Shown: positions 43,532-53,687, numbered from the stretch's first letter. The stretch is 64,000 bases of DNA from Aphrocallistes beatrix (GCA_963281255.1 OY725488.1:2858285-2922284), one strand, 5' to 3'. Translations and numbers: made by a program. The notes: generated by a model from the letters alone, not told the origin.

Positions 43532-46225
43532 TTATACAAAAGTTTCAAAAGAATCAACACAATCTGTACAATACCAGTCGGTATCTTCTTCAATTTCATT
43601 TTCAGCGATACCCACGCACTCCATGTGGCTCCACTGATCACATTTATCGCATTGGATCCAATTGATCTGGGTTGATTTGACTTTCAGGCCGATTCCAATG
43701 CCGACTATGCAGTTTTCTTCAGTGCCTTGACATATTTGGCATATGGCTATTGGAGCTGATTGAGGCTGTGCAATATCCTCTTCGGAAGACGAGCTGTGAA
43801 ATTTCTGGTCTGTTGAATATGCTCCAGAAGAATAGCCAGCGCCGTGTTTTCTGATTTGTCTCGCGACTTTGCTATACCGATGCTGCCTCTTAGCAAAACG
43901 GCTCTGTTGCCTGGCTTGGATCTGATAGCTTGCTTTCACCCTTCTGAGGTCTAATTTTTCGAAGTGGTTACGAATTTGTGGGGAAATTGGTATTTCAAGG
44001 AGTTGAAATAGCGTTTCTATTCCTCGGAAGCCATCATTATATCTGATGATTGCAAGGGCGGAACCTAATTGCATCATCTCATAGCTTGCATATTCATCTT
44101 TATGAACCATTCTCCATAATACAGAGTGTATGGCCTCATTATGGTTCGAGGTTCTCCCCTCTTGAACTTTTCGAATGAACTCTGGTGCATTATAGCCGAA
44201 TTCTTGGAAAACATCGGTAATAATCTTGCAAGCACCTTCACTTAGGTAATTCGGGTGGTGAGGAGGAGTTCTACGATTAAAAATCGCTTCTTGGTACCGG
44301 CACCAGGTATTACTTGTGATGGGGCAAAATCTATGGTTATCTTTGGCATTGCCATCATTTGCTGAAAGATGCAAAGGAATTGCATCTATAGCACGAATAA
44401 TTTCGCGAATATTGCCGCGATTACGATGTATAGCAATCCTATAGTAGCTTGCTACCTGTCCAGCAACGGTATCATTAACGGTTCGAATTGCTTTGGTAGG
44501 TCCCTCCCAGGTTCCTCTTTTGCGGGAGTCCTTTTGTAATGTGCCCCGAAATGCAGGTGATACTTGCTTCAAAGCTTCTGCCTCTGACATCCCCCCGCCT
44601 TGGGTTAATAACTGTTTTTGAAGATTCTTTTGATCTCTATTGAGTTTTAGCGCCTTTTCTTGTTTTCGAATGATGTTAATTTTGATCCTTTTGCAAACGT
44701 GAGCCAAGCATTCAATACGTTCAATTTCATGTATGCCAAGGTGTTGATAGAGACCTGCTGAATGCAATTTATGGTGAGTTTTTGTATCACCATCTGTGAC
44801 TAATCCTGAAAAAATTACACCGCGATCAAGTGCATCTTGTACAACAGATGGTGCCAACGCTGATTCAAGCTGCACAGAGGCGTAGTCTTGATACTTAGCT
44901 GTGCAAACTTTGGAGTGACTTGCGTTCCAAGTCGACAGGTCTTTTTTCGTGATTTGGCCTGTCATTAGAAGATTTTCATACTCGTTGCAAAGTTTGCATG
45001 AGTTTGATGCTATGCCATATGATAAAACCTTTCCCGTGTTTGCAGATATTGCCGCTGCAAAGCAGTACCTGCTAAATCCTCCGCCACTTTTTCCACTACG
45101 TTGTTGGTAAGAACCATCATATGAAGCAATAGCATGGACATATTTTCCATCGAATTGACATTCTGCGTGAGATTTGAGTTCATTCACCGCTCTTTTCATT
45201 GATTTTTCTGCAATATATTCGGCTGCAACTATTAACTCCCTTTCCGCTTCAACGTAAGTATGGCGAGAACAGGGGATGGGTATGCTTAGTGTCGAGTGAT
45301 ATAGTTCAAGCTTAGAAAGTCCCACACCAATAAGCCTGCCACCCAAAATACTACCATAGAGTAGTTCGTTTCTTTTTCGAATTTGCTGGTCCCCAACTTG
45401 AATTTTTGCTTGGGATTTAGCCCCTACACTCCAAAAGCCTTGCTGGGTGGAACATGCGGAACACTCGAGTTGTAGGTAAGTAGCAGATCCAGCCCTCTGC
45501 TTCGATTGGAACATCCTCATGGAGCCCTTTTTGCACGATTTGCAGACCGTAAGATCATCTAACATGGTTAGGAGTGTCTGAAGATTCACTATCATGTTGT
45601 CGTATGTTTGCATCCGCAAGGGGGTATCACATGGTTCGAAATATTCAGGCGTATACATAAGCTTTCGATGAGCAACCGTTTCCTTATACTGTTTTTCAAC
45701 AGTCGCCTTGGATGTTCCTGATATTGATCCAGGAGGTGGAGGTGGTATTGGTTTGGATTGTTGCTTGAAGCGGTCGAACTCGCTTTTCGGGAAATTCACA
45801 GGAATAGGAGAGATAACACCTTCCCTCTCATATGTTGGCGAAAAGCTTCTTTTTGAGGAAGTGAATCTATTCCCTGGAAATTGTCTCTTGTGCCGGCCAA
45901 ATTGGAACTTTTTCTTTCCCTTAGTTCTCAAATCGATGGTGCCATAGTCAACAGGTTCTTGGAATACATCATCATCTGGCTCTTGGGCGCATAGCTCCAA
46001 CCCTGGTTCCAATGGAGTAATGACAGCTTGTCGTAAACCCGAAAAGGTTGGGCTATCTTCAAGGGCAAGCGGAGTATTCATGCGCGGAATAGATGTAGTT
46101 GGTTGTTGTTGAGGCGCTGGAGTTGGAGGAAGAGAATAGCTATCGCTCCTCAATATGCGACGACTTCGTGAAAAGGTGTCGTTATCATCGGACGAACTTG
46201 ATTCGTTTCTGTATCTGTATGCCAT
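43532..46225 (-). CDS. Intact Mutator-like transposase with PHD finger, 897 codons
   Basis: A single uninterrupted ORF runs from ATG 46223-46225. Residues 1-200 are Ser/Pro-rich and basic, with possible nuclear signals (KGKKKFQFGRHKRQFPGNR). A zinc ribbon CKSC...CSAC spans about 228-258. The catalytic core has SYDGSYQQR (Asp370), VTDGDTKTH (Asp478), ECLAHVCKR (C/H pair 506-509) and SNHNEAIHSVLW (Glu697). This pattern is that of the metazoan Mutator-like transposase domain. Residues 829-889 form a PHD finger (CQIC...C, CDKC, H867, C870, CTDC), a reader of histone H3 tails in other proteins. It is antisense within the tetraspanin intron. No terminal repeats were found nearby, so it may be an active element with unseen ends or a retained gene. 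Confidence 0.9.
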   Translation of the reverse strand: MAYRYRNESSSSDDNDTFSRSRRILRSDSYSLPPTPAPQQQPTTSIPRMNTPLALEDSPTFSGLRQAVITPLEPGLELCAQEPDDDVFQEPVDYGTIDLRTKGKKKFQFGRHKRQFPGNRFTSSKRSFSPTYEREGVISPIPVNFPKSEFDRFKQQSKPIPPPPPGSISGTSKATVEKQYKETVAHRKLMYTPEYFEPCDTPLRMQTYDNMIVNLQTLLTMLDDLTVCKSCKKGSMRMFQSKQRAGSATYLQLECSACSTQQGFWSVGAKSQAKIQVGDQQIRKRNELLYGSILGGRLIGVGLSKLELYHSTLSIPIPCSRHTYVEAERELIVAAEYIAEKSMKRAVNELKSHAECQFDGKYVHAIASYDGSYQQRSGKSGGGFSRYCFAAAISANTGKVLSYGIASNSCKLCNEYENLLMTGQITKKDLSTWNASHSKVCTAKYQDYASVQLESALAPSVVQDALDRGVIFSGLVTDGDTKTHHKLHSAGLYQHLGIHEIERIECLAHVCKRIKINIIRKQEKALKLNRDQKNLQKQLLTQGGGMSEAEALKQVSPAFRGTLQKDSRKRGTWEGPTKAIRTVNDTVAGQVASYYRIAIHRNRGNIREIIRAIDAIPLHLSANDGNAKDNHRFCPITSNTWCRYQEAIFNRRTPPHHPNYLSEGACKIITDVFQEFGYNAPEFIRKVQEGRTSNHNEAIHSVLWRMVHKDEYASYEMMQLGSALAIIRYNDGFRGIETLFQLLEIPISPQIRNHFEKLDLRRVKASYQIQARQQSRFAKRQHRYSKVARQIRKHGAGYSSGAYSTDQKFHSSSSEEDIAQPQSAPIAICQICQGTEENCIVGIGIGLKVKSTQINWIQCDKCDQWSHMECVGIAENEIEEDTDWYCTDCVDSFETFV

Positions 46226-46680
46226 TGCAATTATACAAGTTTATAGAATAATTTTATGTAAAACTTTGATATGTGCTTGTTTGTATTCTATGGATTAGCT
46301 CTTATATACTTATATCGCATTCTAAAATTAACTCTTGAAATGAAAACTAAAATTAGAAAATTAAATGTAAGGATATTAGATTATGAATGTATCATATTCC
46401 AAAAGACATTATAAATTCATATAATGAATTCTAAAATTATCTTTAGAATTGAAAACTATAATTAGAAATTTCAAAAAAGTATAAGCTGGATATTTGTCTA
46501 ATTAATTAGACTTAAACTATTGGATTACAACTAATTATAGTTTAAATTCTTTGCTATCTGTAATTGGATATAACATTATATCAGTAACTGGATATCAGAT
46601 AATTTTTTAACCTTAATTAATTAATATTAGATATTACAACTAATTTTAGTTGAAAATCTTGCAACGGTATATACACTATC
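46226..46680. other. AT-rich 5' flank of the transposase gene
   Basis: Very AT-rich, with repeated AATTAGA/TTAATTAATTAG tracts. It probably contains the promoter of the antisense gene, but no specific element stands out. Confidence 0.35.
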
Positions 46681-46971
46681 AAATTTCAATATACTATAAC
46701 TCTGCCAAAAGCATTCAGAATGCAGCCAAATTTCATAATCGATGAATCTGGTGTATTATCTTCATGAAAAAGTCATTAGAAGAAAAATTCAATTTTTTAT
46801 ATTTTTTTGGAAATTTAGTCACTTTGGACACTCAAATTTCAATATACTATAACTCTTCCAAAAGCATTCAGAATGCAGCCAAATTTCATAATCGATGAAT
46901 CTGGTGTATTATCTTCATGAAAAAGTCATTAGAAGAAAAATTATTTTTTTGGAAATTTAGTCACTTTGGAC
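46681..46971. repeat. Direct duplication, period 153 bp
   Basis: AAATTTCAATATACTATAAC starts at 46681 and again at 46834. The copies are nearly identical, with about 15 bp missing from the second (the ATTTTTTATATT part). It lies just outside the Mutator-like gene. Confidence 0.9.
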
Positions 46972-46974
46972 CCT

Positions 46975-47640
46975 TTATAGCGGTATTTTTAGGATCGTTA
47001 TCTATTACGAGTTGCCAGTAATTTTCAGGGAAAACGTAAGCCTGGGCAAGTAGATGACCTTGAAGGATGTCTGGAAATAAGGTACTATCCATATTTTGAT
47101 TGAAGATACAAAGGGGGAAGTCCCCAATGAATAGAATGCCGCCTATACGTTAATCTTTGGCGTATGTTTAGTCGTGGGGACACATCTTTCTCAATCTGAT
47201 TTTGTCCACATTTTAATTTTATCCCTGGAGAGCTATACCGACATCTCATCAGCAAAAACTGTCTTAGCTCATTATATCTTTGAGTATTTGAATTTCTTCG
47301 CCCATTATATACGAAACAAACGATTCTTATCGCTAAGCATTGGCCTCTTTGTCGGGTCTCTCTTAGAATAACTCAGATCTATCAAGGCCCGGCGTACTGT
47401 CTTGCAATATACTGGAATTGGACCTCTACTGGCTAATGTTCTTAACGACAAATATAGTTTCTGCCTTATCTGTTGGCTAATTGAGTGTTTAATTCCATTC
47501 CTTAGAGAAATTGGCCTTCCAACATCTTTTTGATGTGAGATATATTTGATGTGAGATTCCTTTCGCAATTCTTGACCTAACATAATAAATTGTAGACAAG
47601 CTTACATCTACAATTTGAGAAATTTCTATTGGTGCATACT
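46975..47640 (-). pseudogene. Tc1-like transposase pseudogene
   Basis: The N-terminal DNA-binding part reads GRPISLRNGIKHSISQQIRQ, VYCKTVRRALIDLSYSKRDP and RPMLSDKNRLFRI. Further down, ILQGHLLAQAYVFPENYWQL and VIDNDPKNTAIK carry the second catalytic Asp. The first-Asp region lies between in broken frames. The C-terminal third is absent: the duplication at 46681-46971 begins where it should continue. Confidence 0.7.
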
Positions 47641-47984
47641 AATTGGGTTCCAGCAATGTTTTAATAGTCTCTCTCTTCAGAAATTGGGTCAATTCAAAGT
47701 GTATTGAGATAAATAAATTGTAGAATATAGATGAGAAAAGCTAAATTAATACAGTAATACCGGAAATGACGCGTCACTATATTCTCATATAGAGCAATAA
47801 AACTTTTGAGGGATAACAGAGTTCCTAATTGAATCTTAATTTTGTAAGTACTTGGTTATAAAGTAATAAAAAAAGCAATATATTGGAGTATAAGAGATCA
47901 AAATTTCCCAATATGGTCAAATCCATTACAAGCTAGAATTCCAAATAATTATGTAACAGACTGTAGATATACCTCCTGAATCCT
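47641..47984. other. Intronic spacer
   Basis: No gene or repeat boundary recognised. Confidence 0.4.
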
Positions 47985-48860
47985 TACTATTAAAACTCGA
48001 TTAATGTTTGTATATATATATATATATATATACAAGCCCGCTTCGCTTGATTGCGCTGCGCGGCTGGCGAACACGTTGCATCTGCCGATTAATTAATTAT
48101 ATGGGAGATAACATCTCTAAATACGTCTGTCCTACTGTTATAATTGAAATCACACTAAAAATCACCAAATTTGTCGATTTTTAAAATTTCGATGCGTAAT
48201 GATGACGTCATAACAAAGTGATGAGTCATCAGGCTGAGTTATAGTCGAAAAACTGCATTTTCTAATTATAAAAAAGGTGACAATGACGTCATAATTTCAT
48301 GATGAGTCGACATTTTCATCTGAGCTCAGAACCAGAACAGTGGAGCCATAGCCAAAAGACTCCTACAAGCCAAAAATCAGCTTTCTGCGCCTGGCAGTTT
48401 CTTCAATCAATGCGTTATATATATATCTGTAACGAATTGATTGAAGAAACTGCCGGGCGCAGAAGGCTGATTTTTGGCATGTGGGAGTCTTTTGGCTATG
48501 GCTCCAGTAAGTTCTGAGTTCAGAGCAAAATGTCGACTCATCATGGAATTATGACGTCATTGTCACATTTTTAAAAGTTAAGCAACACAGTTATTCGGGC
48601 ATAACTCAGCCATTATAGGAGATAGAAAGCTGAAATTTTAATAGAATCTGTATACTAACATACCTCACATATGATGCGACTTTCATCAAAAAATGATGAC
48701 TCATCACTTTGTTATGACGTCATCATTACGCATCAAAAATTTTAAAATTGACAAATTTTGTGATTTTTCGAGTGATATCGATTAGCACAGTAGAACAGAC
48801 ATATTTAGAGATGTTATCTCCCTTATAATTAACCAATGTGACTCCAGGCGACCGAAGGTC
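47985..48860. mobile_element. Two G-family MITEs head to head
   Basis: The left copy (from CTTACTATTAAAACTCGATT at about 47987 to 48425) is inverted relative to the right copy (48426-48860). They meet at TATATATATATCTGTAACG and form a near-palindrome of about 870 bp. TGACGTCA occurs at 48203-48210, 48284-48291, 48552-48559 and 48715-48722. The GC-rich block is present at the left end. At the right end it is replaced by the neighbouring MITE. Confidence 0.85.
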
Positions 48861-49180
48861 ACCTGCTCAACGCGACCAGCGGACACCCGTTTGTAGTCCC
48901 TTACTGACCCTAAAACTGTGTATATATCACATGTCTATAACGGCCAATACCTGTCTATAACGACCATTACCTGTCTATAACGACCTTCTTCTTTTTATGT
49001 ATTTATGACAGGAACTGTTACGAACGATAAACAAGTTTCATGTAATTACTTCAAGTAATAGATTTCTAAAAACTTGATTTTTATTTCACTACGTTGATTC
49101 CTTTTGAGGATTAAGACAATCGCCTTTATATAACGGCCAATTTTGTCCAGTCCCTTGGGTGGCCGTTATATACAGGTTCC
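48861..49180 (-). mobile_element. Truncated copy of the GGCCGTTATA MITE
   Basis: It matches 24153-24500 in inverse orientation (AGTCCCTTACTGACCCTAAA, TGTCTATAACGGCC, TCCCTTGGGTGGCCGTTATA) and ends with the TIR AGGTTCCACTATATA. The other terminal repeat is missing; the G-family element is fused at that point. Confidence 0.8.
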
Positions 49181-49192
49181 ACTATATATATA

Positions 49193-49669
49193 CACTGCTT
49201 GAACAAAAGTATTCGTACACCCCATAATTTCCCATACAAATAGTTATAATACTGATTTATTTAGCGAGTCAAGGTATTTAATTGGTAAGAGGTACGCTTA
49301 ATTTAACTTCAAATTCGAATTCTCCATATTCGAATTACTCATTTTATGATCTTTCCACTCGATTAATCTCCCACAAGGTTAAATATTCTTAGAGTGTGCC
49401 ACCTCGTACCACTTATGCCATCATCTACAATGGTGATAACTCGAGATATGTGCTATAGGGTAGCAAATGCCGAAAATACTTAATTTTGAAGGAGAGTAAT
49501 TAAGTTAAAAGCTTATAAAGTGGGTAATTCGAATATGGAGAATTCGAATTTTAAATCAAATTAAGTGTATCTCTTACCAATTAAATACATTGACTCGCTA
49601 AATAAATTAGTATTATAACTATTTGTATGGGGAATTATGGGGTGTACGAATACTTTTGTTCAGGCAGTG
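49193..49669. mobile_element. Tc1-type MITE with ~120-bp inverted ends
   Basis: The ends CACTGCTTGAACAAAAGTAT and (inverted) CACTGCCTGAACAAAAGTAT are flanked by TA (49191-49192, 49670-49671). The inverted match extends through ATTTAGCGAGTCAAGG and on to AATTCGAATTCTCCATATTC. 477 bp, noncoding. A second copy at 56581-60339 hosts the Harbinger transposon. Confidence 0.92.
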
Positions 49670-49671
49670 TA

Positions 49672-50037
49672 TATATACACACATTAATCGAGTTTTAATA
49701 GTAAGGTTATATCTGTAACGAATTGATTGAAGAAACATGGCAGGCGCAAAAAGCTGATTTTTTGGCATGTGGTTTTGGCTTCTCACACTTTTATCTAAAC
49801 ATTGAAAGCATTACAAATTGCTCCTATACATTATATCTTTAGACAAATCTGGTCATTCATAATTTCATACTATACATGATAAATACGAAAAGTGAACACC
49901 TCTCAAAAGTGAACATTTTTTTCTGGTCCAAACGGTGTTCTCTTTTTAGAGGTTTTACTGTATTTGTATTTGAAGCCTCGAATAATTATTCGTATTTGTA
50001 TTTGTATTTGGCTTTCATAATTGATCAATAACTTTAT
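49672..50037. other. G-family and pogo-like MITE fragments
   Basis: 49674-49790 holds a G-family end (ATTAATCGAGTTTTAATAGTAAGG followed by GTAACGAATTGATTGAAGAA; quoted in two parts of the same stretch). About 49890-49972 ends in AGAGGTTTTACTGTA, a pogo/Tigger-like terminus without its partner. Confidence 0.55.
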
Positions 50038-50942
50038 AGCATTATACTTCGACAAGATGTATGTGTTTAGCCATCAGGGTTGGGTCCAAATACGTATTTG
50101 TATTTGTATTTGTATTTGATTTTCACAAAATAGTGTATTTGTATTTGTATTTGTATCCTGCATGATGTATTTGTATTTGTATTTGATGAAGAAATATGTA
50201 TTTGAACCCAACCCTGGACTGAATGCATTTACCATATTGTATGCGTTGTCAGTAATGAGGGTCGAAATTTTGTTGTTGATTTCAAAAGAAGCTATCATTT
50301 CCTGAAATTTATCATATACGTATGTTGCAAGCAGAATGCCTGCCTGAGAATCTGTGACATGCAACCATTATGGAATTTATTTTCCAGTCCAAGATGAAGT
50401 GACCAGTAATCCCTATATAACTCTTCATCTGTCTGTTTGACCAAAGGTATAGTCAGATCAATACTAGAAACTTGTTCAACCTTTTTGGCAATATTTTCGT
50501 GGATCTTTCTATATTTTCCTTCTATCAGTTTAGTGGAAAGATGCTTTCTGGTAGGCACTTGGTATTTAGGGTCCAACTTGTATATAAAATTTCGAAATCT
50601 TGAACTCTCAACAACTGAGAGTGGGAGCAAATCCCCTGCAATAACATTCACAAGTTCATCAGTAATTTCAAGTTGATGTACATCACGATGAGGATACTTT
50701 TTATTCGAAGTGGTTAGTATGTTAAGTTTCAGTTGTTTGCCATCCGTTGGTTCTTTGAAACTGTTGAGTTCTTCATTCTTAATAAGGTGCTTTCGTTTCA
50801 TATGCTTAATGAAGTTGGATGTTGCTTTTAAACAACCTGAAATTTCTTTCATACAATATTTGCATGTCACTTTGAAATTCCCATCTAAATTATCCGGTAT
50901 ATCAAAGTGCTTTAAAACATCAGGAAGCTTTCTGCTAGCCAT
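50038..50942 (-). pseudogene. BED-finger hAT transposase pseudogene
   Basis: From ATG 50942: MASRKLPDVLKHFDIPDNLD, then a BED zinc finger (CKYCMKEISGCLKATSNFIK, ending HMKRKH). Next come ITDELVNVIAGDLLPLSVVE and KYQVPTRKHLSTKLIEGKYR, the conserved N-terminal half of Ac/ZBED-type hAT transposases. Near 50380 the frame shifts and sequence is lost (YWSLHLGLENK against HFILDWKI). It resumes as LLATYVYDKFQEMIASFEIN and STLITDNAYNMVNAF, which contains the second catalytic Asp. A MITE at 50075 cuts it there. The C-terminal dimerisation region is absent. Confidence 0.8.
50075..50215. mobile_element. hAT-type MITE filled with TATTTG repeats
   Basis: The ends CAGGGTTGGGTCCAAATACG and (inverted) CAGGGTTGGGTTCAAATACA enclose several runs of TATTTG (about 17 units). 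It interrupts the hAT pseudogene. 141 bp, no clear target duplication. Confidence 0.75.
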
Positions 50943-51129
50943 AATTGAGTTTGAAGAAGAAATATCAAAATTCATCCTGGAAACCACTCCAGATATACTA
51001 CTTATAGTATGCGTAATGGAAAGAAACATAATTGTGTTTACGATAGATTCCTGCATTGTTTGTTACTTTTAGCAAAGTTTGTACTGCTTCACTTAATAAA
51101 TATACCACACAACAAGGATATTCTAGTGA

Positions 51130-51376
51130 GCTTGCAATGATCAACAATAGAAACTATAGTGTTGATCAATTAATTGGCAACACTCATTCTAGTTAAGAAT
51201 AGAAGTTCTAGAATGTACTTGAAAAGTACTTAAAATGTAATTTAAATTTCAAGTACATTTGGAAAGTATTTAAGTACAAGTACAAGTACATTGGATAAAA
51301 CTGAAAAGTACTTAAGTATAAGTACAAGTACTCAAAAATGTGTACTTAAGTACTATTGTACTTGAACCCAACCTTG
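51130..51376. repeat. AAGTAC hexamer repeats ending in a hAT-like terminus
   Basis: Runs of AAGTAC / GTACTT in both orientations end with TACTTGAACCCAACCTTG, matching the terminus of the TATTTG-filled MITE at 50075-50215. The left end is not clear. Confidence 0.6.
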
Positions 51377-51586
51377 GTTACAACTATCATCAAAACTGAT
51401 GACTCATCACTATTATGACGTCATCATTACGCATCAAAAATTTCAAAATGTACAATTTTTTTGATTTTTCGAATGATATCGATTTTAACAGTAAGACAGA
51501 CATATTTAGTGATATTATCTCCCTTATAATTAATCATTGTGACCCCAGCCCCGCAGCGCAAACAAACGATGCGCGCTTGTATATAT
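51377..51586 (+). repeat. G-family MITE, 3' part
   Basis: It begins within the core (ACTATCATCAAAACTGATGA), includes TGACGTCA at 51416-51423, and ends with a shortened GC-rich block (CCGCAGCGCAAACAAACG, GCGCGCTTGT). Confidence 0.8.
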
Positions 51587-52148
51587 CCTTACTATTAAAA
51601 CTCGATTATTGTGTATGTGTGTATATATATATATATCTGTAACGAATTGATTGAAGAAACTGCCGGTCATAGAAAGCTAATTTTTGGCATGTGGGAGTAT
51701 TTTGGCTATGGCTCCAGCTCAGAGCAAAATGTCGACTCATCATGGAATTATGACGTCATTGTCACATTTTTAAAAGTTAAGCAACACAGTTATTCGGGCA
51801 TAACTCAGCCATTATAGGAGATAAAAGGCTGAAATTTTAATAGAATCTGTATACTAATATGTCTCACATATGATGCGACTATCATAAAAAAATGATGACT
51901 CATCACTTTGTTATGACGTCATCATTACGCATCAAAAATTTTTATTTCACAAATTTGGTGATTTTTCGAGTGATATCGATTAGCACAGTAGAATAGACAT
52001 ATTTAGAGATTTATCTCCCTTATAATTAACCAATGTGACTCCAGGCGACCGAAGGGAGCCTCCGGCGGACGCGAAGTGTTCGCCAGCCGCGCAGCGCAAG
52101 CAAGCGCGAAGCGCGCTTGTATGCATTAATCGAGTTTTAATAGTACGG
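51587..52148 (+). mobile_element. Full-length G-family MITE (562 bp)
   Basis: It is bounded by inverted repeats of about 24 bp: CCTTACTATTAAAACTCGAT at the left and its inverse at 52125-52148. Order: TA run; GTAACGAATTGATTGAAGAA; core with TGACGTCA at 51751-51758 and 51914-51921; GC-rich block with hairpin GGCGGACGC-GAA-GTGTTCGCC (52064-52084); tail AAGCGCGCTTGT; right repeat. This is the best copy for defining the family. Noncoding; the peptide ACLRCAAG... in other frames is a by-product of the block. Confidence 0.9.
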
Positions 52149-52149
52149 A

Positions 52150-52632
52150 TATATATAGCTGTAACTAATTGATTGAAGAAACTGCCAGTCACATAAAGCT
52201 GATTTTTGATTTTGTAAGTGTTTTGGCTATGGCTCCACTAAGTTCTGAGCTCATACGAAAATGTCCACTCTTCATCTAATTATTACGTCATGGTCACCTT
52301 TTTATAATTAAAAATTTCAGTTTTTCAACTATAACTCAGCCATTTTAGGTAATAGAAGGCTGAGATTTTAATAGCATGTGTATATCAATATTCCTCAATA
52401 TGATTTAACTCTCATCAACAAGTGATGACTCATCACTGTTAATATGTCATCATTAAGCATCAAAAATTGAAATGCTGGCAACTTTTTGATTTTTTGATTG
52501 TTATCTATATATCTGTAAGGCAGATGTATTTAGAGATGTTATCTACTGTATAATTAATCAATGTGAGCCTAGGCATACAAAGGCCGCCTCCGGTCCGCCA
52601 GCTGCGTAGCGCAATCTTGCGATGCGCGTTTA
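52150..52632 (+). mobile_element. Diverged G-family MITE
   Basis: It has the same order as the preceding copy, starting at GCTGTAACTAATTGATTG, but with mutated TGACGTCA sites (ATTACGTCAT) and a decayed GC block (CCGCCTCCGGTCCGCCAGCT, then AATCTTGCGATGCGCG). Confidence 0.8.
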
Positions 52633-52646
52633 TATATATACATATA

Positions 52647-52834
52647 CAGTATAACTCGGTTAGTACGTACCCCTCCGCGAAGCGGAAAAAAGTACGTACT
52701 ATCCGTAAGCACGTACTAACCGATTTGATTTTGCATAGGAATCTATATAATAAATGAATTCTGCTTCAGAGAAATGAGTACGTGCTAAGCTGAAGTGCGT
52801 TTTATCCCGAGTACATACTAACCGAGTTCTACTG
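52647..52834. mobile_element. TA-flanked pogo-like MITE
   Basis: The ends CAGTATAACTCGGTTAGTAC and (inverted) CAGTAGAACTCGGTTAGTAT are flanked by TA (52645-52646, 52835-52836). Subterminal GTACGTACT dyads. 188 bp, noncoding. Confidence 0.88.
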
Positions 52835-52836
52835 TA

Positions 52837-53358
52837 CATAGACTGGTGGTGAGCCAGTGGGGTTATTGGACCCACTACCTTTTGGAAAACTACGAAAACT
52901 CCACGCCTTTGTGTATAATTCAAGATAGTGCAAATTTTTAAAAGATTTCAAAGTATCCATTCCCCAAGAATTTGTTTTTATCAAATTTGACCAATTTGCG
53001 AAAATTTAAGCGAAGCTAACATTCATGGCTTTCAAATGCTTTTTTATATATATATATTTTGAGATGCTAAGTTTATCTAACCTCTTTTTGAGGCTTTATG
53101 TAGGAGGCTGCGATATGGTATGCTTAATCATTATTTATGAATTTTAGATTTTGCCGTGTCGAATTTTATTAGACTGTTCCTCTTTGAAATATTTAATTTA
53201 ATTGGTCTCTGTAGTGTTATTCTATTCAGTTATTTTTACCATGTGTGACCTTTTTTGAACTTTTTAATTTTTGACATAAATCATTTAATATATTGGAATT
53301 ATATGTTACAAATTTTACAGTAGTTTTGTTTTGTTTTCGTGAGTTTATTGGGATTCAT
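52837..53358. other. Intronic spacer
   Basis: AT-rich, no feature recognised. Confidence 0.4.
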
Positions 53359-53648
53359 ATTACTCTAGGGGTCCGAATTAACGGGACCCCCTACTCATTA
53401 ATTTTGTGATTTTTTCCAATCTCCTCGCTCTTTCCAACCTCCCCGTTTGTCAAATTTATTTATTAATTTTATCTAACACACCTTTTACTCATGTTATGTG
53501 TCAGCTATTTCAATCGGATTTATATCGAACGTTCTACTCGAATCTTTGGTAATTTAATCGTTGAATTAAGAAAGCATTAATTAAATACTATGTCAAACCC
53601 CTCCCCGTCTCTTCCAACTCTCCTGTTTATTCGGACCCCTAGAGTAAT
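53359..53648. mobile_element. MITE just upstream of tetraspanin exon 2
   Basis: The ends ATTACTCTAGGGGTCCGAAT and (inverted) ATTACTCTAGGGGTCCGAAT match perfectly for 20 bp and continue with AACGGG/AACAGG. Its right end is only 39 bp before the acceptor of the exon at 53688. Confidence 0.85.
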
Positions 53649-53687
53649 TGCTTTATTGAGTGTTCGTTATTTCTTTTCACGTCTTAG

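Noticed and set aside
42155-47640. Mutator-like element inserted into a single Tc1 element, with halves at 42.2-42.4 and 47.0-47.6 kb
   Set aside because: Both halves seem to contain the DPK second-Asp segment (FDPKGHA and DNDPKNTA), so they look like pieces of two different Tc1 elements. No shared target duplication seen.
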